Source of the DNA: Mycolicibacterium porcinum
Lineage (GTDB): Bacteria; Actinomycetota; Actinomycetes; Mycobacteriales; Mycobacteriaceae
DNA length: 64,000 bases
Reading direction: 5' to 3'
NCBI GenBank assembly: GCA_002086835.1
Contig: MVIG01000001.1
Span: 682,001-746,000, forward strand
Below the pieces are notes generated by a model. That model worked only from the letters and a program-made list of their open reading frames with translations, did not search any database and had not been told where the DNA came from. The position numbers were made by a program, and so were the translations under genes. The first letter of the stretch is position 1. Every line of letters begins with the position of its first letter. Below are positions 18,907-27,822 of this stretch, in pieces.

Positions 18907-18927
18907 GCGTCGAGGTCTGAGTCGAGA

Positions 18928-19182
18928 TCAGACGACGGTGCGGGCCTTGGTGCGGGCGTTGCGACGCTTGAGCGCACGACGCTCGTCCTCGCTCATCCCA
19001 CCCCACACGCCGGCGTCCTGGCCGGAGTCCAAGGCCCAGGTGAGGCACTCAGTGGTGACCGGGCAACGGTTGCAGACCAGCTTCGCGTCGGCGATCTGAG
19101 CAAGCGCCGGGCCACTGTTTCCCACGGGGAAGAACAGCTCCGGATCTTCGTCGCGACAGACGGCCTTGTGGCGCCAATCCAT
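18928..19182 (-). CDS. whiB1: Fe-S cluster regulator WhiB1
   Basis: This 84-residue Wbl protein has cluster cysteines C9, C37, C40 and C46 and the beta-turn GVWGG before a basic C-terminus (RRALKRRNARTKAR). It binds SigA region 4 and is an essential, NO-sensitive regulator in M. tuberculosis. I chose the ATG at 19182 (MDWRHKAVC), which has GAGGAG nine bases upstream. An in-frame ATG at 19206 would add eight unconserved residues. Confidence 0.95.
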   Translation of the reverse strand: MDWRHKAVCRDEDPELFFPVGNSGPALAQIADAKLVCNRCPVTTECLTWALDSGQDAGVWGGMSEDERRALKRRNARTKARTVV

Positions 19183-19309
19183 AAGATCAAACTCCTCGTT
19201 AGACATGTCATGCGTGCGCGGCGAAGCGCACTAGATTTTCTTCGGCTGTTAACGCGTGCACACGAATGTTTCTGCACTGTTGCATTGATGCTTTCACAGG
19301 CTGAACAGA

Positions 19310-19347
19310 TGTCAATAGCATTGAGTTAACACGTGGGCAAAGTCACT
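19310..19347 (-). promoter_or_regulatory. whiB1 promoter region with Crp-like site
   Basis: On the minus strand a consensus -35 box, TTGACA, lies at 19315-19310, but the -10 is not clear. Directly upstream at 19347-19332 is AGTGA CTTTGC CCACG, a good match to the TGTGA-N6-TCACA Crp consensus. It also closely resembles the upstream Crp site I remember from the M. tuberculosis whiB1 promoter. Confidence 0.6.
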
Positions 19348-19440
19348 GGGTGGGGCGGTGACCGGTGCGCTCACTCCTGTGTACTACACTCAGGAACCAG
19401 CTGCGCCCTAATTCCAGCTTAAGCGGTGTGTTTGCGCAGG

Positions 19441-20403
19441 TCAATCACTTTTATTTGTCGGTGCGACGACGCTCAGCGCCTCGGGAACCGACGTGAACGT
19501 CATGGTTTCGCGCGCGCCGATGTAATCTCCGTCAATCTGGCAGGCGACAGGCGTGTTACTCGTCACGGTGACCGTTGACACGCTGTCATCACGGATCAGG
19601 TGCTTGGCGGCAAGGCGCGGGTTGCGGGCCACCATCTGCCGGACCAGACGCAGATTCGCCCAGACATTCATGCTCGTGGTGGCGAACACACCAAGACCGG
19701 TATCGAACGTGGTGTCGGGGTTCGTCCACACCGGGCGGCTGTTGGCGTACGTCCACGGACTGGAGTTCGACACGAAAGCGAAGTGGACCCCGGAGACGGG
19801 TTCGGCGCCCGGCAGATGCAGCGTCAGATTCGGTTCCTTGCGGGCGCTGGCCATGAACTCGCGGATGGCCACCCGGATGTAGCGCGATGCGGTGACCTTG
19901 CGTCCCTTGGCCCGTTGGGCCTCGACGGCCGCCACGACGTCGCCGTCCACGCCCATTCCCGCGGTGAAAACGCCCCAGCGCTCGCCGCAGTCCATCAGGC
20001 CGATGCGGCGCCACGGACGTCCCATCCGATAGCCGCCGAGCAGGTCGACCAGCTGATTGGTGGCCTCGATCGGGTCCGGGCTGATGCCCAGTGCCCGGGC
20101 GAAGACGTTGGCCGACCCTCCCGGGACGACGGCCACCGCGGGCGCCAGTCCGGCATCGGGGCGGGTGCCACAGTCGCCGAGCACGCCGTTGACCACCTCG
20201 TTGACGGTGCCGTCGCCGCCGTGCACGATCAGCACGTCCACCCCGTCACTGGCCGCATCGCGGGCGATCTCGATCGCGTGACCCCGGTGGTTGGTGTGTT
20301 CCACGGTCAGCGTCACCCGGCTTTCCAGCGCATGGGCGAGCAGGTCACGACCCGCAGGGGTGGTCGAGGTGGCGTTCGGGTTGACGATCAGCACGGCACG
20401 CAC
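19441..20403 (-). CDS. Diacylglycerol kinase-family lipid kinase
   Basis: This 320-residue DagK-type catalytic domain has the nucleotide-binding loop VHGGDGTVNEVVNG and the segment PGGSANVFARAL, where the family usually has GGTGN. The beta-rich C-terminal half includes CQIDGD. The GTG at 20403 begins RAVLIVNPNAT, the normal start of the fold. Possible substrates are diacylglycerol or a sphingosine-like lipid, not resolvable by sequence. It ends 234 bases upstream of the whiB1 ATG frame. Confidence 0.86.
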   Translation of the reverse strand: MRAVLIVNPNATSTTPAGRDLLAHALESRVTLTVEHTNHRGHAIEIARDAASDGVDVLIVHGGDGTVNEVVNGVLGDCGTRPDAGLAPAVAVVPGGSANVFARALGISPDPIEATNQLVDLLGGYRMGRPWRRIGLMDCGERWGVFTAGMGVDGDVVAAVEAQRAKGRKVTASRYIRVAIREFMASARKEPNLTLHLPGAEPVSGVHFAFVSNSSPWTYANSRPVWTNPDTTFDTGLGVFATTSMNVWANLRLVRQMVARNPRLAAKHLIRDDSVSTVTVTSNTPVACQIDGDYIGARETMTFTSVPEALSVVAPTNKSD

Positions 20404-20438
20404 GGGGCATGAGCCTAACGGGGCAACGTGTCCCGCCG

Positions 20439-20828
20439 TTATTCGTAGAGTTCCCCGTCGAGGTAGCGCCACTGGCCATTCACCCGCTCGAAACGGCTTC
20501 GTTCATGAAGGATGTGCCTGCTGCCGTCGTGGACGTACTGGGCACGGAACTCCACCACGCCGGTGGCGTCGTCCTCGTTGCCCGCGTCGGTGTCGACGAT
20601 CTGCAACCGCCGCCAGGTGATGGTCTCGTCGAGGGTCAGGTCAGCGGGTCGGGTGTCGGGATGCCACGAGCTCAGCAGATACGTGACATCACCCACGGCG
20701 AAGGCGCTGAACCGCGAGCGCATCAGTGCGACGGCGGTGGGCGCTCGGCGGACGCCCGTGTGCAGCGGCTCGCAGCATTCGGCGTAGGTGCGGCCGGTGC
20801 CGCACGGGCAGAGGTGGACGCTCGACAC
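20439..20828 (-). CDS. SEC-C motif protein (UPF0225/YchJ-like)
   Basis: This 129-residue protein opens with a zinc-type SEC-C segment ([13 protein letters not shown]), followed by a YchJ-like NTF2-fold domain ([24 protein letters not shown]). The GTG at 20828 puts the SEC-C motif at the N-terminus. Longer versions up to 20954 would run through the divergent aroQ promoter. Its function is unknown. It lies just upstream of the lipid kinase on the same strand. Confidence 0.82.
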   Translation of the reverse strand: MSSVHLCPCGTGRTYAECCEPLHTGVRRAPTAVALMRSRFSAFAVGDVTYLLSSWHPDTRPADLTLDETITWRRLQIVDTDAGNEDDATGVVEFRAQYVHDGSRHILHERSRFERVNGQWRYLDGELYE

Positions 20829-20886
20829 GCGCTCAAGTATCCCTAGGCGTTGCCGCCGGCGGCGTGTGCGTCGGTACCGTACTAGG

Positions 20887-21339
20887 GTGACCGCACGCCC
20901 GGACAAGCCCTGTTTGCTGCTCGTCAACGGACCGAATCTCAACATGCTGGGCACCCGCCAGCCCGAGATCTACGGCTCCACCACGCTGGCTCAGATCGAG
21001 CAGCGGGTGGCCGAGCTGGCTGCGGAGTTCGGCTTCGAGGTCCGCGCGGTGCAGAGCAATCACGAGGGAGTGCTCGTCGACGCCATCCAGGCGGCCCGGC
21101 AGGACTGCGTCGGCATCATCATCAATCCCGCGGCCTACAGCCACACCTCGGTGGCGATTCGCGACGCGCTGAGCGCCGCCGAACTGCCTGTGGTTGAAGT
21201 GCATCTGAGCAACATCCACACCCGGGAACCGTTCCGGCACCACTCGTATGTGTCGGCCGTCGCGGAGGTGGTGATCGCCGGAGCAGGTCCGGCCGGATAC
21301 GAGTACGCGGTGCGCCATTTCGCGGAGCGGCAGTCGTGA
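20887..21339 (+). CDS. aroQ: 3-dehydroquinate dehydratase, type II
   Basis: This 150-residue type II enzyme converts 3-dehydroquinate to 3-dehydroshikimate. Family motifs are [17 protein letters not shown] (with the catalytic tyrosine), [16 protein letters not shown] (catalytic histidine) and [17 protein letters not shown]. The GTG at 20887 begins four bases after a TACTAG -10-like box, suggesting a leaderless or near-leaderless transcript. Mycobacteria often have a second aroQ near aroB/aroK, so this may be an extra copy. Confidence 0.9.
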   Translation: MTARPDKPCLLLVNGPNLNMLGTRQPEIYGSTTLAQIEQRVAELAAEFGFEVRAVQSNHEGVLVDAIQAARQDCVGIIINPAAYSHTSVAIRDALSAAELPVVEVHLSNIHTREPFRHHSYVSAVAEVVIAGAGPAGYEYAVRHFAERQS

Positions 21340-21713
21340 TCCAGCCTCCCTCGATCCGGTACGCAGGTTTCATCACCGCCGCCGAAGGGGTCGCCGCGCT
21401 GATCATGGCGGTCGTGCTCCTGGTGCGCGCGGTCGCCGGGGCCGACCAGCACATCGTCAGCGGCTACGGCACCGCCATCTGGTTCGTGCTGATCGGTGGC
21501 GGGGTGCTCGCCGGCGGATGGGCGCTGATCACCGCTCGGCGTTGGGGCCGGGGCATCGCGGTGCTGACCAACCTGCTGCTCCTGCCGGTGGCCTGGTACG
21601 TGATCACCTCACACCACGTCGTGTACGGCATCCTGGTCGGATTGCTCGCCCTGGTGACGCTGGGTCTGTTGTTCAGCCCGTCCTCGGTGGAGTGGATCAC
21701 CCGGCGCGACTGA
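21336..21713 (+). CDS. Four-helix integral membrane protein, function unknown
   Basis: This 125-residue protein has four predicted transmembrane helices at about 8-30, 46-66, 73-90 and 93-112, with little loop sequence. The GTG start overlaps the aroQ stop by four bases, so it is coupled to aroQ. It resembles small actinobacterial membrane proteins of unknown role. Nothing suggests a transporter or enzyme. Confidence 0.75.
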   Translation: MIQPPSIRYAGFITAAEGVAALIMAVVLLVRAVAGADQHIVSGYGTAIWFVLIGGGVLAGGWALITARRWGRGIAVLTNLLLLPVAWYVITSHHVVYGILVGLLALVTLGLLFSPSSVEWITRRD

Positions 21714-21716
21714 GCA

Positions 21717-22556
21717 TCACGCCGGTCCTTCGGCGGCGACGAGCCGCTCGAGCCGGCCGGCCGCGGTAGCGTCGGCAGGGGTATAGACGACGATGTTCAG
21801 GTCCGGCAGGTCGGCCGGGGTGAGCCGGTGATACTCCAGTTCGATTTCGCCGGTCACCGAGTGATCGAAGCGCCGGATCCGGGTCTGAAAGCCCTCGATG
21901 GTGTGGTCGTCCCAAATGCGATCGAATTCCGGACTTCTCGTGCGCAGCCGATCGAGCAGGCCGGCGACGGTGGGTTCGCCGAGTCGCCCGCCGTTCTGGA
22001 TGCGGAACTCCGAGACGAACCGTCGACTCTCCACCTCCCAATCGGGCATCAGCACCCTGATCGACGGATCGGTGAACACCAGCGACAACAAATTCCGGTC
22101 CTCGTGAGACACCGTGCGCACCCTCGGATACAGCGCCGCGTATGCGCGATTCCACGCGGTGATCTCCCAATCCGGGTCGAGGGCGAAGGCCGGGGAACGG
22201 CCGAACGCCTCGAGCAACCGGTGCAGGTGTTCCGGCGGTTCGCCGGAGTCGGGCGGCGTTTGGGCGCCACTCGGCGAAAACCCGGCCAGTGACAACAGAT
22301 ACGTCTGATCGGCGGGGGAGAGCCGCAGTGTCTCCCCGATGGCATCGAGCACCTGCCGCGACGGGTTGATGTCTCGACCCTGTTCCAGCCAGGTGTACCA
22401 GGTGACGCTGATGGACGACAGGAACGCCACTTCCTCACGGCGTAAGCCGTTGCGGCGGCCCCTGATCGGTGGCAGACCGTGCTCAGCGCGGTCCACCGAC
22501 TCCCGGCGTATCCGCAGGAACCCGCCCAGTTCTGCGCGGGCGGCCTGATTGGACAT
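21717..22556 (-). CDS. XRE-family regulator with MmyB-like ligand-binding domain
   Basis: This 279-residue protein has an N-terminal helix-turn-helix ([25 protein letters not shown]) of the MmyB class, then an MmyB-like (PAS-related, possibly lipid-binding) domain from about residue 105. It is divergent from ilvD with 83 bases between the starts. A 15-bp near-palindrome lies in the gap. Such regulators usually control the adjacent gene, but ilvD may be a coincidental neighbour. Confidence 0.85.
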   Translation of the reverse strand: MSNQAARAELGGFLRIRRESVDRAEHGLPPIRGRRNGLRREEVAFLSSISVTWYTWLEQGRDINPSRQVLDAIGETLRLSPADQTYLLSLAGFSPSGAQTPPDSGEPPEHLHRLLEAFGRSPAFALDPDWEITAWNRAYAALYPRVRTVSHEDRNLLSLVFTDPSIRVLMPDWEVESRRFVSEFRIQNGGRLGEPTVAGLLDRLRTRSPEFDRIWDDHTIEGFQTRIRRFDHSVTGEIELEYHRLTPADLPDLNIVVYTPADATAAGRLERLVAAEGPA

Positions 22557-22579
22557 CGCTCAATGTTAGGACGGGTAGT

Positions 22580-22594
22580 GGCAGTACTAGTGCC
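22580..22594. promoter_or_regulatory. Near-palindrome between the MmyB-type regulator and ilvD
   Basis: GGCAGTACTAGTGCC has 6 of 7 paired positions about its centre. It lies 24 bases upstream of the regulator start and 46 before ilvD, so it is a candidate operator for the MmyB-like protein. Confidence 0.45.
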
Positions 22595-22639
22595 AAGACC
22601 GTCTTCGCCTGTCGAGCAGTGTCCACAACCATGGGCGCC

Positions 22640-24550
22640 ATGCCCGAATTGAGATCCAGGACCGTCACTCACGGCCGGAACATGGCAGGCGCGCGGGCCT
22701 TGCTGCGCGCCGCCGGTGTGTCCGGCGCCGACATAGGTAAGCCGATCGTCGCGATCGCCAACAGTTTCACCGAGTTCGTGCCCGGCCACACGCACTTGCA
22801 GCCGGTAGGGCGCATCGTGTCCGAGGCCGTGCGGGCAGCCGGCGGAATCGCACGGGAATTCAACACGATCGCCGTCGACGACGGCATCGCCATGGGTCAC
22901 GGCGGCATGCTGTACTCGCTGCCCTCACGCGACCTGATCGCCGATTCGATCGAATACATGGTCAATGCCCACCGGGCGGACGCACTGGTCTGCATCTCCA
23001 ACTGCGACAAGATCACTCCCGGCATGCTGATGGCCGCGCTGCGGTTGAACGTGCCGACGGTGTTCGTGTCCGGTGGACCCATGGAGGGCGGCACGGCGAC
23101 GCTCGTCGACGGCACGGTGCGCACCGGCTTGCACCTGATCTCGGCGATGGCCGACGCGGTCGCTCCAGGGATCTCCGACGCCGATCTGGAGCGCGTTGAG
23201 GCCGCGGCGTGCCCAACCTGTGGATCGTGCTCGGGTATGTTCACCGCGAACTCCATGAACTGCCTCACCGAGGCGATCGGGCTGGCGCTGCCGGGCAACG
23301 GCACGACGCTGGCCACCCACACCGCCCGCCGCCGGCTCTACCAGGACGCCGGTGCGACGGTCATGGAACTGGCCAGGCGCTACTACGACGAGAACGACGA
23401 GAGCGCTCTGCCTCGCAATATCGCCTCTGCCGCAGCATTTTCCAACGCCATGGTGGTCGATATCGCCATGGGCGGGTCGACCAACACCATCCTGCACCTG
23501 CTGGCGGCAGCGCGCGAAGCGCTGGCCGACTTCGACCTGGCTGACATCGAGGGCCTCTCGACCCGGATTCCGTGTATCTGCAAGGTCGCACCGAACGGCA
23601 GGTACCTGATGGAGGACGTGCACAGGGCAGGCGGCATCCCCGCGGTGATGGGAGAGTTGTTGCGCGCGGGCCTGCTCGATATCGATGTGCATGCGGTCCA
23701 TGCTGGTTCCCTCACCGCGTGGCTCGGGGAGTGGGATCTGCGATCGCCCACGGTCTCGGACGACGCCGTCGACCTGTTCTACGCCGCGCCCGGCGGCGTG
23801 CGGTCGAGTTCGGCATTCTCGCAGTCTCGCCGCTGGGAAAGCCTCGACCTCGATGCGGAGTCGGGCTGTATCCGTGATGTCGCGCATGCGTATTCCGCGG
23901 ACGGTGGGCTGGCGATCCTGCGGGGCAACATCGCGGAGGCCGGGTGCGTGGTCAAGACGGCCGGCGTCGACGAGTCGATCCTGCGCTTCAGCGGGCCCGC
24001 GGTGGTCGTCGAATCCCAGGAGGAGGCGCAAGACGTCATCCTGACCGGCCGGGTGCGGCCCGGCGACGTCGTCGTGGTGCGGTACGAGGGTCCGCGGGGT
24101 GGGCCGGGCATGCAGGAAATGCTCTATCCCACCTCGTATCTCAAGGGCGTGGGCCTCGACAAGGTGTGTGCGTTGATCACCGACGGGCGGTTCTCCGGCG
24201 GATCGTCGGGCTTGTCGATCGGGCACATCTCCCCGGAAGCCGCGGCCGGTGGCGTCATCGCGCTCGTGCAGGACGGGGACCGCATCGACATCGACATCCC
24301 GGCCCGCCGCATCGAATTACAGGTCGACGCGGCTGAACTCGATGATCGCCGACGCCGACTGGAGCAGGGCGGTGGGTATTGGCCCAGGCGCCGGGACCGC
24401 GAGGTGTCCCCGGCACTGCGGGCCTACGCCGCGATGGCTCTCTCGGCGGACCAGGGGGCGGTGCGGGACGTGTCGTTGATCGAGGCTGCGAGCCGGGCCG
24501 GTGCTCCGGCCCGACTCGCACCGACGGGAGCGCCTACAACGCAATGTTGA
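22640..24550 (+). CDS. ilvD: Dihydroxy-acid dehydratase
   Basis: This 636-residue IlvD/Edd protein dehydrates 2,3-dihydroxy-isovalerate and -methylvalerate in branched-chain amino acid synthesis. The N-terminus ([21 protein letters not shown]) and the cluster cysteines in [10 protein letters not shown] and CPTCGSC are those of E. coli IlvD. The ATG at 22640 fits best. An in-frame ATG at 22631 adds three residues. Some related dehydratases act on sugar acids, so a paralogous substrate is possible, though the IlvD-type N-terminus argues against it. Confidence 0.85.
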   Translation: MPELRSRTVTHGRNMAGARALLRAAGVSGADIGKPIVAIANSFTEFVPGHTHLQPVGRIVSEAVRAAGGIAREFNTIAVDDGIAMGHGGMLYSLPSRDLIADSIEYMVNAHRADALVCISNCDKITPGMLMAALRLNVPTVFVSGGPMEGGTATLVDGTVRTGLHLISAMADAVAPGISDADLERVEAAACPTCGSCSGMFTANSMNCLTEAIGLALPGNGTTLATHTARRRLYQDAGATVMELARRYYDENDESALPRNIASAAAFSNAMVVDIAMGGSTNTILHLLAAAREALADFDLADIEGLSTRIPCICKVAPNGRYLMEDVHRAGGIPAVMGELLRAGLLDIDVHAVHAGSLTAWLGEWDLRSPTVSDDAVDLFYAAPGGVRSSSAFSQSRRWESLDLDAESGCIRDVAHAYSADGGLAILRGNIAEAGCVVKTAGVDESILRFSGPAVVVESQEEAQDVILTGRVRPGDVVVVRYEGPRGGPGMQEMLYPTSYLKGVGLDKVCALITDGRFSGGSSGLSIGHISPEAAAGGVIALVQDGDRIDIDIPARRIELQVDAAELDDRRRRLEQGGGYWPRRRDREVSPALRAYAAMALSADQGAVRDVSLIEAASRAGAPARLAPTGAPTTQC

Positions 24551-24553
24551 GGG

Positions 24554-25048
24554 CTACTGCGGCCCGCGACTCTCTCCGGCCAGCGCCGAGAGCTCGGGGC
24601 CAGATACCCGGTAGGTGGTCCACTCGGTCTGCGGCTTCCCGCCGACGGCGTCGTACAGCGCGATGGCGTTGACGTTCCAGTTCAGCACCGCCCAGGTCAT
24701 CCGGGTGTACCCCTGCTCCACACACTCACCGGCCAATGTGGACAACAGTTTCCGGGCCAGTCCGCGACGCCGGAATGCCGGACGCACGTAGAGGTCCTCC
24801 AGATACAGCCCGGCCACGCCGTCCCAGGTGGAGAAGTTGAGGAACCACACGGCAGTCGCGGCGATCTGGCCGTCGACCTCCACCATGTGCGCATACGCCA
24901 CCGGTCGGTCTCCGAAAAGCGCTGTATGCATCTGCTTTTCGGTCACGGTGCATTCGTCTGACGCCCGTTCGAACTCGGCCAGCTCGCGAATCATCGCGGT
25001 GATCTCGACCTCGTCGCCCGGCCGTGCCCGGCGGATCAGCTCGCTCAT
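24554..25048 (-). CDS. GNAT-family N-acetyltransferase
   Basis: This 164-residue GNAT has the acetyl-CoA loop in VRPAFRRRGLARKLL and the terminal NVNAIALYDAVGG segment. It resembles the spermidine/diamine (SSAT-like) subgroup: LEDLYVRPAFRRRG preceded by WFLNFSTWDGVAGLY. The substrate is unknown. The ATG overlaps the entC stop. It converges on ilvD with a 3-base gap. Confidence 0.85.
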   Translation of the reverse strand: MSELIRRARPGDEVEITAMIRELAEFERASDECTVTEKQMHTALFGDRPVAYAHMVEVDGQIAATAVWFLNFSTWDGVAGLYLEDLYVRPAFRRRGLARKLLSTLAGECVEQGYTRMTWAVLNWNVNAIALYDAVGGKPQTEWTTYRVSGPELSALAGESRGPQ

Positions 25049-26130
25049 GTCGCCCCTAGTCCCGTCAGGATGGTTCTGAATTTCGTGGTGGTCTCGTCGA
25101 CTTCGTCATCTGGATCGGACTCGGCGACAATACCGCCGCCCGCACTGGCCAGGGCCGTATATCGGTCCGCGGACAGCACGGCGCACCGGATCGAGACCAC
25201 CCACCGGCCGTCGCCGTCACTGTCGCACCAGCCGACGGCGCCCGCGTAGAAGCCCCGGTCGCCCTCCAGCTCGGAGATCAGCGCCGCGGCGCGGTCTGCT
25301 GGGACTCCGCCGACTGCCGGGGTGGGATGTAGCGCGAGCGCCAGATCGATTGCCGTGGTCTGCTTTTCGCGTAGTCGTCCGATGACCGGGGTGCTCAGGT
25401 GCCACAGCGCGTCGGTGCCGTGCAACTCGGGCTCCTCGGCGATCTGCAGGTCCACACACAACGGGTCCAACGCTTGGCGCATCACGTCGACCACGAGTTG
25501 ATGCTCATGACGGTTCTTCGCCGAGGCCGCCAGCGCGGCCGCATTGGCGGCGTCGATCTGCGGATCGGCCGATCGGGGTGCCGATCCGGCGAACGGCTGG
25601 CAGATCACCCGCTCGCCCTCCCGCGCTACCAGCAATTCGGGGCTCGCGCCCACGAGCACGGTGCCGGCGTGGGCTTCTCCCGCCGCGGTCAGATCGGCCA
25701 GATAGACAGTGGCGGCCGGGTCGGCGTCGGCCAGCCGGCGCAGCACCCCGCGCACGTCCCACGGAGAATCTGCCGTCAGCCGCAGCGCGCGGGCCAGCAC
25801 CACCTTGTCGATCGGGACCTGTGGGTCGCGCAGCCGCCGGATGGCCTCGGCCACTCGCCCGCGGTGCACCGGGCCCGGCGGCAGGGTTTCGCGGTCCAGC
25901 ACGGTCGGGGGAGGGGTGGCGGACCATTCCGGCAGCGTGCCGGTGAACTGCACGGTCTCGGGTTCGTACAGGGCGGCGGGGGCTGTCAGGTCGAAGGGTA
26001 AGGCGCCCAACACAATTGGCGTTCCTGATCGCAATGCTGCCTGGGCGTCGGCGATCTCGGGGAACCCGGCGCGCACCCCGTCGGCCAGGACGGCGCCGGT
26101 CGGGCCGGCCAGCACGAACGAGGGGTTCAC
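25045..26130 (-). CDS. entC: Isochorismate synthase
   Basis: This 361-residue chorismate-utilising enzyme converts chorismate to isochorismate for menaquinone or siderophore synthesis. Family hallmarks are IDKVVLARALRL, LVGASPELLVAREGERVICQPFAGSA, ELHGTDALWHLSTP and HPTPAVGGVP. The GTG start at 26130 overlaps the gpm2 stop (GTGA). A longer frame upstream lies inside gpm2. The order GNAT-entC-gpm2 is as in M. tuberculosis. Confidence 0.9.
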   Translation of the reverse strand: MNPSFVLAGPTGAVLADGVRAGFPEIADAQAALRSGTPIVLGALPFDLTAPAALYEPETVQFTGTLPEWSATPPPTVLDRETLPPGPVHRGRVAEAIRRLRDPQVPIDKVVLARALRLTADSPWDVRGVLRRLADADPAATVYLADLTAAGEAHAGTVLVGASPELLVAREGERVICQPFAGSAPRSADPQIDAANAAALAASAKNRHEHQLVVDVMRQALDPLCVDLQIAEEPELHGTDALWHLSTPVIGRLREKQTTAIDLALALHPTPAVGGVPADRAAALISELEGDRGFYAGAVGWCDSDGDGRWVVSIRCAVLSADRYTALASAGGGIVAESDPDDEVDETTTKFRTILTGLGAT

Positions 26131-26738
26131 AGCGACAGGCACGGGTTGGGGTGGCCGGTCAGACCCAGCGCGGTGATCTGACGCACGCCGTGCTCGAAAC
26201 CGCACACCGCCAGCGAAGCGGGAACCATCGACACCCGGATGCCTTCGGACACCGGCAGTTCCGTCCAGCGGGTCAGCATCGCACGGGAGAAATGCCCGTG
26301 CCCGACGAACACCACGTCCCGGGTGGGCACGTGCTCCAGCGCCAACGCCACGGCCCGATCGGCCCGGGCGCCGACCGCCGCCACGGTCTCCCCGCCCGGA
26401 CAACCATGCGTCCACACCAGCCAATCCGGCACGGTCTGCCGGATCTGCGGCGTGGTCAGCCCCTCGTAGTCCCCGTAATCCCACTCGGCCAGCACGGGGT
26501 TGACCTCGTCGACGTGCAGGCCGGCCAGCTCGGCGGTGACCAGCGCACGGCGCCGCGGGCTGCTGATCACCAGCGGGTCGCTCAACTGCAGCTCAGCGAG
26601 GGCGGGGCGGGCCAGCACGGCCTGCTCGCGCCCGGTCTCGGTGAGTTCCAGCTCGGTGCGGCCGGTGTGCCTGCCGGTCGCCGACCACTCGGTCTCGCCG
26701 TGGCGGAGCAGGATCAGGCGGTGCAGGCGGTCGCTCAC
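26127..26738 (-). CDS. gpm2: Histidine phosphatase (Gpm2-like acid phosphatase)
   Basis: This 203-residue branch-2-size histidine phosphatase has the catalytic motif LLRHGETEWS near the N-terminus and the second histidine in FVGHGHFSRAM. The M. tuberculosis orthologue (Rv3214) was annotated as phosphoglycerate mutase but behaves as an acid phosphatase. The short form here lacks the mutase insertions. It starts at the GTG at 26738 and is coupled to entC. Confidence 0.86.
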   Translation of the reverse strand: MSDRLHRLILLRHGETEWSATGRHTGRTELELTETGREQAVLARPALAELQLSDPLVISSPRRRALVTAELAGLHVDEVNPVLAEWDYGDYEGLTTPQIRQTVPDWLVWTHGCPGGETVAAVGARADRAVALALEHVPTRDVVFVGHGHFSRAMLTRWTELPVSEGIRVSMVPASLAVCGFEHGVRQITALGLTGHPNPCLSL

Positions 26739-26796
26739 ACCGGCGATTCTGCCCCACGTTCCGGCAATGCCGCCGAGAGCGTGCTTGGATGAAGGT

Positions 26797-27594
26797 GTGA
26801 CGCGAGTATTAGCGGTCGCCAATCAAAAGGGTGGGGTAGCCAAGACGACCACGGTGGCATCGCTGGGGGCGGCGATGGCCGAGCAGGGGCGTCGCGTTCT
26901 GCTGGTCGATCTGGATCCGCAAGGCTGTCTGACGTTTTCATTGGGCCATGACCCGGACAAGCTGCCGGTTTCGGTGCACGAGGTACTGCTGGGCGACGTC
27001 GAACCGGGGGCAGCCCTGGTGGAGACGGCCGAGGGGATGACGCTGCTGCCTGCCAACATCGACTTGGCCGGCTCCGAGGCCATGCTGTTGATGCGGGCCG
27101 GGCGTGAGTACGCGCTGAAACGCGCCCTGGCCAAGGTCGAGGCCGACTTCGATGTGGTGATCATCGACTGTCCGCCGTCGCTGGGCGTGCTGACGCTCAA
27201 CGGCCTGACAGCCGCGAACGAGGTGATCGTGCCGTTGCAGTGCGAGACCCTGGCGCACCGCGGCGTGGGTCAGTTCCTGCGCACCATCTCCGACGTGCAG
27301 CAGATCACCAACCCGGATCTCGCGCTGCTGGGTGCGCTGCCGACGCTCTACGATTCGCGCACCACCCACAGCCGCGACGTACTGCTGGATGTCGCGGACC
27401 GCTACGAGCTGCCCGTGTTGGCCCCGCCGATCCCGCGCACCGTCCGGTTCGCCGAGGCCAGTGCGTCAGGATCCTCGGTGCTGGCGGGCAGGAAGAGCAA
27501 GGGGGGCCTGGCCTATCGCGAGCTGGCGCAGGCGTTGCTCAAACACTGGAAGTCCGGCAAGAAGCTCCCGACGTTCACGCCAGAGGTGGTCTAG
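26797..27594 (+). CDS. ParA/Soj-family ATPase
   Basis: This 265-residue ParA-like ATPase has the deviant Walker A ANQKGGVAKTTT, LLVDLDPQG and IIDCPPSLG. No ParB or parS-like palindrome is nearby, so it is not the chromosome-partition ParA but the conserved orphan found next to gpm2 in M. tuberculosis (Rv3213c). It starts at the GTG at 26797 and is divergent from gpm2. The last 15 or so residues are basic. Confidence 0.88.
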   Translation: MTRVLAVANQKGGVAKTTTVASLGAAMAEQGRRVLLVDLDPQGCLTFSLGHDPDKLPVSVHEVLLGDVEPGAALVETAEGMTLLPANIDLAGSEAMLLMRAGREYALKRALAKVEADFDVVIIDCPPSLGVLTLNGLTAANEVIVPLQCETLAHRGVGQFLRTISDVQQITNPDLALLGALPTLYDSRTTHSRDVLLDVADRYELPVLAPPIPRTVRFAEASASGSSVLAGRKSKGGLAYRELAQALLKHWKSGKKLPTFTPEVV

Positions 27595-27644
27595 GCCCTA
27601 CTTGTTGACTGTGTCCCATGGGCAGACCCGATGCTGACGAGATG

Positions 27645-27820
27645 AACGAAGACCTGCCGAGCATCGGGACCAGATTGCTCAGGCTCGGACAGTGGGATTG
27701 CTCCGGGGCGCCCAGATACCGGTCGCCGAGATCGCCGAGTTCCTGCGCGATCCGACCGGGCAGCAACTGGCTGCCTGGCGGACCGCACTCGATGATGAAT
27801 ATGCGACGAGAGGACGATCT
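27645..27820 (+). pseudogene. Remnant of a MerR-family regulator
   Basis: The ATG at 27645 opens MNEDLPSIGT, the typical N-terminus of a TipAS-type MerR protein. The frame then loses homology. A second frame, shifted, carries the later part of a MerR domain: DQIAQARTVGLL, GAQIPVAEIAEFL and WRTALDDEYATR (about 27670-27817). The middle helices and wing are missing, as if an internal deletion removed roughly 50 codons and shifted the frame. It lies directly before the PPM phosphatase, which uses a third frame. Confidence 0.5.
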
Positions 27821-27822
27821 GG

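Noticed and set aside
20404-20472. N-terminal extension of the lipid kinase to 20472
   Set aside because: It would run into the upstream SEC-C gene, and the GTG at 20403 starts exactly at the conserved VLIVNPNAT strand.
26131-26484. N-terminal extension of EntC
   Set aside because: It would lie wholly inside gpm2 on the same strand in another frame and is low-complexity R/G/A sequence. The GTGA overlap at 26127-26130 is the better start.
26797-27594. Chromosome-partition ParA with parS sites
   Set aside because: No ParB gene or parS-like palindromes were seen nearby, and the context matches the orphan ParA-like gene of M. tuberculosis.
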